Assembly (NCBI RefSeq): GCF_964199755.1
Contig: NC_133896.1
Location: 84,862,215 to 84,926,214 of the forward strand
DNA length: 64,000 nucleotides
Reading direction: 5' to 3'
DNA from: Larus michahellis
Lineage: Eukaryota; Chordata; Aves; Charadriiformes; Laridae
A model generated the notes under the pieces. That model was given only the letters and a program-made list of their open reading frames with translations. It made no database searches and was not told where the DNA came from. Positions 56,446 through 64,000 of the stretch are shown here, piece by piece. The first letter of the stretch is position 1, and each line of letters opens with the position of its first letter. The position numbers and the translations under genes are program-made.

Positions 56446-56792
56446 CCAAGTTTCCACTTGGCTGCTGTAACGAGAGCTGTCCCCCCATGTGGTTTTGTAC
56501 GTAGTCTTGCGTGGCTCCTGCTGTCCCAAAGGTTGCAACTCCACTGTTACCAGGTAAGGCGAGGAAAGCCGTATGGGACTCAGTGGGTGCTGTAGGAGCG
56601 AGGCTGACACTGGAGAGCACATTGCTGACCAGGTCACCTGGCAGATGGTGGAACTGGGAGAGCTGGTGCTGCTGGGGATATTGGGACAGCTGGTAAATTC
56701 CACCCTGGTTGCTGTACTGACAGTATGCGGTCTCTAGGTTGCCTGCCAACTCCAGCTGCTCAGGGTAATTGCAGGAGACTGGTGAACTCAAA
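56446..56792 (-). CDS. Internal coding exon of the minus-strand gene, Gln/Ser/Tyr-rich
   Basis: 347 nt, between a CTCTCTGCAG acceptor and a GTAAAT donor. It begins in phase 2 and ends in phase 1, consistent with both neighbours. The encoded segment reads LSSPVSCNYPEQLELAGNL, then a Gln/Tyr/His-rich part (IYQLSQYPQQHQLSQFHHLP), then VSNVLSSVSLAPTAP and a Gly/Ala/Gln-rich end. The low-complexity Q/S/Y/P composition resembles a transactivation region. No DNA-binding domain is in the visible part. Confidence 0.85.
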
Positions 56793-57359
56793 CTGCAGAG
56801 AGCAAGGAGAGAAGCAATTCAGAGATTAAAGTATAGTCAACAGCTACAGCAACCTGTACAATAAACAACTGTTACATCTTCCCCTTGACAGCTTCTCCAA
56901 CCCTGATCTGACTCCAGCCCTTCCTCCCAAATGCCAGGCACAGGACAAGGCCAACAGAAACCACTTGAGCCAAGTGCTTTCACAGCAGATTTCTTTAACA
57001 ATGCGCACTAGTGGGGATTACCTTTCCTTCATTTCTTCCCACTCTCCAAATCACACCCCAAAGCACACCCCACCCTCTCTCAAGGATTCCTTTTCACTGT
57101 GCTTCTGAACCCCACTTTCACATGACAGGCATGCAACTCTGAAGGCACTCGGATTAAAGGTATCGCTTTTCTGATAGCGGATGCCCTGTCCTACTATTCA
57201 CATTACACCCTTTTTCATACTCCATTTAAAGGACATTCTCACTCCCACATCTAACTTCTCATTTATGCTCCCACCTATTTCCTTGTCCCATGTCCCACCT
57301 TCAGCCTCCCAGGGTTCACATTTTTCATCTCCCTCAAGGACAATCACATCTATTCCTAC
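56793..57359 (-). other. Intron (567 bp) of the minus-strand gene
   Basis: GT-AG intron between the first and second visible coding exons. No repeat or additional exon was recognised. Confidence 0.8.
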
Positions 57360-57630
57360 CCTTGATTCTGGATGCTGTAAGTGAAGGCCGCCCTGGAGCC
57401 ATTTTCCTGAGTGGACAAGCTGCATTCACTGTTGGGAGAGTCCAGCATCAAGGGAACAATATGATTCTGGGGGTTGAAGGACAGACTGAGAGGTAGGCTG
57501 GCCCTGCGGATGGGTGGAGGGCTGGGAAGACTAGGGAAGCGCTCCGTTCCGCTGGAAATAAGGTTGAGCTGTGGGAACGCCTTTGTCTGAACTGCTTCAC
57601 AAGAGGCCACCATTCCTGCTGCTGAAGGGA
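57360..57630 (-). CDS. First visible coding exon of the minus-strand gene, Ser/Pro-rich
   Basis: 271 nt, acceptor TTTTTATTCACAG and donor GGTAGG. It is entered with one base carried over and leaves two. It encodes PSAAGMVASCEAVQ, then FPQLNLISSG, then FPSLPSPPPIRRASLPLSLS and PLMLDSPNSECS. RRASLP is a possible basophilic-kinase site. Joined with the two downstream exons this gives 324 C-terminal residues. The 5' part of the gene lies further right, probably outside the window. A lineage-specific transcription factor (for example of the T-box Tbx6/16 type, lost in mammals) is one guess, but nothing visible proves it. Confidence 0.8.
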
Positions 57631-60600
57631 CTGTGAATAAAAAGAAGAGACTGTCATAGCATGCTCTCAGATTGAAAATTAAAAGAAGCAAGCAAAGGAA
57701 GTGACAGGAGTGGCAGAACAAAAAAGCAAGATGTCAGTGAAAGAGTGGAGGTTAACTGATGGGAATAAAAGTAAACAAGTACCAGCATTGCTGCTGGGAA
57801 GCAAAAGGGAGTAGTAGCAAGCTCTCTGGAACAGAGGATGATGTTTATTGGTTAAATAAAATTACCTTCATGATTTCAGTCTCTGCATACTGGATTTATT
57901 CAGCTCTCAAGAAGGCAGCCAAATGAAGCAAAAGCACTTCCTGGAAAAAAGCCAGGAACAATCCCCCAGCCATCTTCCATCTCTACTGTCCTCTGGGAAG
58001 AGTGTGCTGCACAGATTACCCTTTTGAAAAATATAACTGTGGTTTGAAAGAAACAAAAATGTGCCTTTAGAGATCTGCTGTCTAGGCCATTTTTCAACCA
58101 AATTTTCACTCCTGGTTTGGCCTCTGATGAGCCATGCCAAAAAACAAAATGCAGAGATGTCAGCTGAAGGGTCTTGTGAAAAAGAAGCTGGGAGATGGAA
58201 AAGGAAACCAACACCATTTGGTTGCTAGAATCTTGTTTGGTGACCTGTCTCCTCAGTCACTGCTGGAAAAGGAGAGAGGAACAGTTTCCTAAAGAACAGC
58301 CTCTGTGGAAAGAGGACAATATAGGAATGAAAAGGTCAGAATCATGTATCCTGGTGATCCAGAGTAGCAAGTATACACATTCAAGAACCTTGCACATAGT
58401 GCAACAGAACAAGATTGTCTTTTCTTATGCCAAATAGCAAATGTTTTCTCTCTTGAGAAGTGTAACCATCAGGTGTGCATGACACAATTTGAAATGATTT
58501 TTCAAGTCTAGTTAGGCTGAACCAGCACAAGGATGAGGCAAATATGAGACCCTATCACTGACTGCTCAGGTAAAGTTGGTATACTCCCACACATTGCAAA
58601 GCATTCAGGGAAAGCTCGTAGCATGGATATTTTATAGCTGTGCTTCGCTCTTGCAGGCATACAGAGTAACATCAAATGTACTCCAGCAGGTGTGACTCAA
58701 GGGCCTTAAACATAAAATCTCAAAATAAAGCAGCCAGCAAGCATGAGCTACCTTTAGAGACTTCTGGTATGCATGCCCAGAGAGTTGATAAGGAGATTCC
58801 ATTTCAACACCTTGCAGCACCATGTCTCAGATTTCCCAGTGTGCTGTGCAAATGTGCCTATCTTATTGCATCTGCCCACATTCAGTTTTTTTTCCACCTC
58901 TGCAACTTAGGAAAGAGGGATTCCTGACGTTTCAATGAAAACTTGAATAGCCCCGAATTGGAGCTCATTTACAAAACTAGAGCAAAATCTAGGATGGCAT
59001 CTCTAAAGCATTCACATGCCCAGGCAATTTTCAGCAGTTTAATTTTTCTATTTGAACATACTACTTCTACATGTCAGGCAGCATCTATGATGTATCTGTC
59101 ACATTCCTGTTTTTTGACACAGCACAGATCTAGTCCCACACAACAACGCGCTAGTCAAGACAACATTTAGTTTCATTGCAAGTCAAAATGGCTTAGCCAG
59201 AAATGAAGCTGAAGATCTCTTCTGATTTTTTTAAAGCCTTAATTTGGACTGGTTCTCCTAACCATTCTGTCCCAGAATGTAGCAGTTCACACAGTTATCA
59301 TAAGGTAGCACAACTTACCTGAAAAACAGTCTACACCCTGATAAAGCTTTAGTTCAATAATGACAGTAGTACTAGATATTCTGCAGATGTCTTTAGTCTT
59401 GGTCAGGATGAATACACGCAGTTTTAACAACATGGTCCAGGAAATCACTTCTAAACCCACCTACTAAGAATTAAGTTCTGTTCTTTGAAATATATGCAAC
59501 ACTTAGTGCAGATAATCTTTGTGGATCACGGCAATAGGACCCTCAGGCAATGAGACAGTGCAGACAGCACACTCAGCCTCCAAAGAGCTGGTTCAGCCTT
59601 TTCTAAAGTTTCCTCTCAGTCTTTTCTAAGAAAGCCACTGGATTTGTATCTTCTGAATAAAACCACAAATGCAGTAAGAATAAACAATTCCCAAAGAAGT
59701 AATATCTGCTAACAGATATTACTGCTATTATCTGCTATTACAGAAGATTCCAGCATCTTCTTCAATGATGAATTCAGATCACTGGCTTGAGATGATACTT
59801 ATATTTTGCAATTCTGTTGCTTTTCCTGACACTGACGTAGAGAGATATCCTCAGAAGGCTTGCCAGTAAACATGGGAATGTAGCAGTAGGATTTTTTGTT
59901 TATCACTTCCACCATTCCTGTTTTTTCAGTCCATGAGACAACCTTGGGAATTTCTGGAGAATAATTTAATAATTTGCAGCTTCAGATCTCTGAACCAGTC
60001 CTGGCGCTACACTTGTCTTGACTCAAAAATGGCTATTGTAATTCTTCAGCTACACAGCTGTCTTCCCCCTACTATAGCTGCTTCTTCAACCCCCTAATAG
60101 AGTTGAGAGACCCATTCTTTAATGCAAATAGCTTCCAATGAATGGGACAGAGTCTTAAAATAACAAAAATGGATCTGTATATTTCTGTTGCGATGACTGT
60201 GATTTCAATCTTTCACCAGTCTTGAAGGAGACTGACGCCTATTCTAGAGAGGTATCTATGAACTTACAGTAGGGCATGGTTTCAACTGTGGTTTCAGCTG
60301 TGGAAACGTGGTTTTCAAATGTTCTAGGAAGCTGCTTTCACCGTTGTCAACAGACCAGATCATGTGTTCAAGATTCATTGCCTGAGTGACATCTATGTGC
60401 ATAGAAGCCCTTCCTCTTGACACCAGCCATACAAGACTTCCTTAGTTAAGCACTTATTACGTTGACGCTAAAAGGCCTTGGCATGAGATGCCTGCAATGA
60501 TTCACGCAGTTAACTACGTGGCTGCTTGCAGACTGTTTAGGACGCCATAGACCATGATTCTAACCGTTTAACAAGCCCAGTGTTGGGCACAATGCAGCTG

Positions 60601-63550
60601 ATGTCGTTTACAGGCTGAGCAACCAGTCTAATCTCAGATGGTCTACTTGCTAGGGCTGCTTTCTCAAGCATCAAATCAAGAGTTCAGCGAAAGGCTCTAT
60701 TACTACGAGTCTCTACGTCATAGACTATCCAATCAAGTTTCTTTAAATGAAACATGCCTGTGTAATTGCAGCATTTACTGGAACATTAAAGGCCATCACA
60801 AAGTTTTTCATAGATACGTCCTCTTCTTGAAATTATGAGAAAACACATTTCTCTTGTAAATGACATCTTGAAAGTAGAGAAAATATTAATTAAACTTAGG
60901 AGCAATGGCATTCTTTATTTAATGGACTGAAAATCAGTAAACCACTGTCAGTCTCTAACTGATTGCTTTGAGAAGTCTGTCAGTCAGATCTTCCTCTGTT
61001 TTTTCAGGTGGCCAGAACCTACCACTTGTTTAAAAGGCATGACTCTTGCTTGCTGTGTCAGCTACACATCACCAGCTTCAAAATAAATTGTTCAAAAGCC
61101 AGTCCTATAAGTGAAATCATTAGAGCTTGTCATTTATTTACCATTCTTTGACAGATCACATCCAACTTCATCCAATTGCTCCCAAGACTTCCATTTCAAT
61201 CCCATCTCTGCCACTGAATAATCATCTTGCTATTTGCATAAGAGCTACCAGTGTAGCCTGGGCTCCTGACATGTGTCCTTAGCAAGACAGCCACATAAAA
61301 CAAAATCATTACCTGCAAGACCACCCATGGGGCAGAAAAATCTTCTCCCACAAACCAGAGGCATAGAAAGCAACTTTTCTTTCTAAAGGGTCAACTCTAA
61401 AGAAAACTTAAGCCAGTGTTTTAAGTCAATGAATCACAGATATATATCTGTAAGAAATCTCAGAAAAACAAGAAAAACTTCAAATAACTACAAATGTCAA
61501 AAAAAGCCCTCCATTATTTTAAAGCAAGCTGTCTAGCAAAGGTATTAAAAAAACAATTCTAATATCAAAGCAAGCTCAAGATTGAATTTTTAAAGCACAA
61601 AAGGCTCTTATAGCAAGTAGTGTGGCTAATATCAAAATCAGAAGCCATAACTGCCAGCAAGGTAGAATATATCTCAAATACGACTTGCTGGCATTTTTAA
61701 TCAGCTTGTTCGGAGAACTGTACAAAACAGTGTGACATAAAAAAAAAGAACCCACAAGCCAACACTCAGTCAGAACTACTGGCTAGAGCAAGGAAAAACA
61801 ATGGAAAAGGCAGCACTGAACACTCTCCAAAGGTGTCAGGTAACAGGATCCTGCCATTCTCACGCACTTAAGTCATTTGCTTGTCCTGCTGAAAGTGGTT
61901 AAACACACTCCTACGAAGGAAAGCACCTGAATAGCTACTCCAGTAGGCCACAATCTCTGGGTACAACTGCACCACTACGCACAGGTCACAAATTATTTTG
62001 CTGAAACTTGTCATGAGCGGTTTTCACAAGGGCCACTTCTACTAAGCAATTGTTTTTGCCTTGTAAATTGATGACCTTTTTTGTAGGAATGTAATTTTTA
62101 AGACTTCCACCTTCCGTCAAATTTGATTAAACAAATTTGGAGGGCAGGGTAGGTTTCATAAACAAAGTGAGTGTGTGGCTCATTACACACACCATGTTCC
62201 TCCCTTCCCTCAGGAAACCAGGTTAAAGCAATCACCAAAGCTCACTGTTTGCGTGCATTAGCACAGCATGCCTCTTTTCTGAAAAGTGATTTAGAAAAGG
62301 TACTTTTTTTTCCAAACAGATCTGTATCTGGAAAGTATTTACCAGCTTTCAATGACACGAATAGATTTCGTTCCTTCTTGCCCAGCGTGATTTAAAGAGA
62401 ACACGGGGAAGCTTGTTCCCACACATAGATGTAGCAAAATAAAGTACATTCTCATCTTCACCATCCGTAACACTGAGGATACAGGTGTTTCAGACAAGTA
62501 AAGAAGCATGTGTTTCATAAAAGCTAGATGCATACATGGTAAAGGCAATAGGTGGCAGTCAGCAGCAAGTTCAAAGGATTCAAGGAGTAAAAACCCAGCT
62601 ATATTTATTGTTCATTTTCTCACATACCTAGTCCACTCTCAGGGCCATTCACTTGCCCTTTTTCTTCCTTACACGCTGTACAAAGAATTCAGATGGGACA
62701 TTTCTTTCCTATCAGAAAGATTGCTTGTGTTTTCCACATGGAGAACTGCATCGCAGTGTGCAAATTCCCCAGAAAGAAATTGCTCAATACAGAAAGATGA
62801 CAAGATCACATCCCTGAATGAAACTTTTTATCTCTAACAGACACAGTCTCTCTTGACTAAATAGCATGTCTGCGGATGTACTTTAGGAACCAGGAAAGTT
62901 CTGAATACAAGTGTAGAAATATGAGGCTATTTGGTTTATTTCCTTTAAATTAATTATTTTGCAAAATCTTGGTCTTCATCTAATTAAACACAAGGCTCAA
63001 CAGACTGCAGAACTTCATCATTCTGGAAAGTGGTGAATTACTCAAACACTTGGACCATATTTACTGTGCTGCAAGAAGTGGAAAAACTGGAACTAACTGA
63101 ATTACAGACATATTGGTTAAGCAGCTTATAGGCTTGACTGAAGTAGTCCTTGCCTTGAGACTATGAGAGGCAAATTTAAATGACAGAAGTGCTAAATTAC
63201 GGCATCAAGAAAGTACCTCAATTAAATACTTTTAGCATACATATCTATTTATTAGTATTCTAAGCCTATTGACACAATCTTATAGTTGCTTTCTACAGCG
63301 CCAAAATACTTTTAAGGTATCAGTACTATTAAAAATACATTAAAGTCTGAGTCATTATTAGAAAATGACTTGCACAGAACTGCTGTTGATACTGATAACC
63401 CTGCATATTTAGAATACAATGAGGGGGCAGAAACGATGGCATGAAATTCAAAAGAATGAATGACACTGGGAAGCAGGAAAATACAAACAGTAACACATGT
63501 GAGCACACCTACTGCTTGGGATATCCGTCCCTAAGGAAGTGGTGAAGTAG
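57631..63550 (-). other. Presumed upstream intron of the minus-strand gene
   Basis: Nearly 6 kb of AT-rich sequence. I looked for minus-strand exons and saw none with both splice signals and a convincing frame. Exons shorter than about 150 bases could have been missed. Confidence 0.5.
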
Positions 63551-63660
63551 GATAGGATAGGATAGGATGGGATAGGATAGGATGGGATGGGATAGGATGG
63601 GATGGGATAGGATGGGATGGGATAGGATGGGATGGGATAGGATAGGATAGGATAGGATAG
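63551..63660. repeat. (GATAG/GATGG)22 pentanucleotide array
   Basis: Twenty-two five-base units, each GATAG (A) or GATGG (G), in the order A A A G A A G G A G G A G G A G G A A A A A. The middle part is a 15-bp higher-order unit (A G G) repeated four times. It abuts the 3' end of a minus-strand CR1. The Tyr-Pro-Ile-Pro-Ser repeat read in one frame is not a protein. Confidence 0.95.
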
Positions 63661-63935
63661 GATATGTTGGAAGGGACCTTTCAGATCACAGAGTTCAAAC
63701 ATTAACGTAACACTGCCAAAACCACCACTAAACCATGTCCCTCAGCACCACGTCTACCTGTCTTTTAAATACCTTCTGGGATGGTGACCCAACCACTTCC
63801 CTAAGCAGCCTGTTCCAATGCTTGATAACCCTTTTTCGGTGAAAAAACTGTTCCTAATATCCAATCTAAACCTCCCCTGGCACAACTTGAGGCCATTTCC
63901 TCTTGTCCTATCACCTGTTACTTGGGAGTCCTCAT
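63661..63935 (-). mobile_element. CR1 LINE whose 3' tail carries the pentamer array
   Basis: Minus-strand CR1: TGTTGGAAGGGACCTTTCAG, then CACTGCCAAAACCACCACTA, AACCATGTCCCTCAGCACCA, TTCCTAATATCCAATCTAAA and CCATTTCCTCTTGTCCTATC. This is the subfamily of the copy at 50.3-51.1 kb, in the opposite orientation. Beyond 63935 similarity is lost. Confidence 0.92.
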
Positions 63936-64000
63936 CACTTTGGAAATATTTTCAAGTTATGCCAACTTGGAAATGTAAACAGATGTAGGAAATGCTTTAG

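Noticed and set aside
63448-63702. A minus-strand frame with Ser-Tyr-Pro-Ile-Pro repeats
   Set aside because: This is a translation of the pentamer microsatellite, not a repeat protein.
1-64000. CRISPR arrays, operons, tRNA or rRNA genes
   Set aside because: No regularly spaced repeats with unique spacers, no ribosome-binding-site-led gene strings and no tRNA cloverleaf or rRNA sequence were recognised. The window is eukaryotic.

Overview
This window is vertebrate nuclear DNA, most likely from a bird. At least nine 5'-truncated CR1 LINE copies, several still ending in the ATTCTATG-type 3' tail, are scattered through it in both orientations. Genes are intron-rich, and the one clear promoter sits in a GC-rich CpG island. 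There is no sign of prokaryotic, plasmid or phage content. The species cannot be fixed from the sequence alone.

Layout. 1-10.0 kb: AT-rich sequence with no supported gene, a CR1 tail at the left edge, a diverged CR1 at 4.9-5.0 kb and a 42-bp tandem duplication at 3.95-4.04 kb. In other vertebrates VWF lies upstream of CD9, but no VWF exon was recognised here. 10.03-10.9 kb: CpG island and promoter. 10.46-31.69 kb: a complete tetraspanin gene, CD9, on the plus strand, with eight coding exons whose splice sites and phases all close (224 residues), an 8-exon layout matching mammalian CD9, a 12.1-kb first intron and a 3' UTR with one canonical poly(A) signal. 31.7-53.4 kb: gene-poor and repeat-rich, with five CR1 copies, a probable endogenous-retrovirus LTR at about 47.8-48.5 kb and several microsatellites. 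53.46-57.63 kb: the last three coding exons and probable 3' UTR of a minus-strand gene convergent with CD9. Its 324 visible C-terminal residues are rich in Ser, Pro, Gln, Tyr and His and look like the tail of a transcription regulator, but I do not recognise the family with confidence. 57.6-63.5 kb: apparently intron of that gene, with no further exon recognised. 63.55-64 kb: a minus-strand CR1 whose 3' end carries an expanded pentanucleotide array with a 15-bp higher-order pattern.

CD9 and the minus-strand gene are arranged tail to tail, about 22 kb apart, and nothing in the sequence suggests they are co-regulated. I found no evidence of a new biological system. The points most worth following are the identity of the minus-strand gene, its NAGNAG tandem acceptor, the direct repeat in the CD9 promoter, the related blocks on either side of CD9 exon 2, and the patterned pentamer array on the last CR1.
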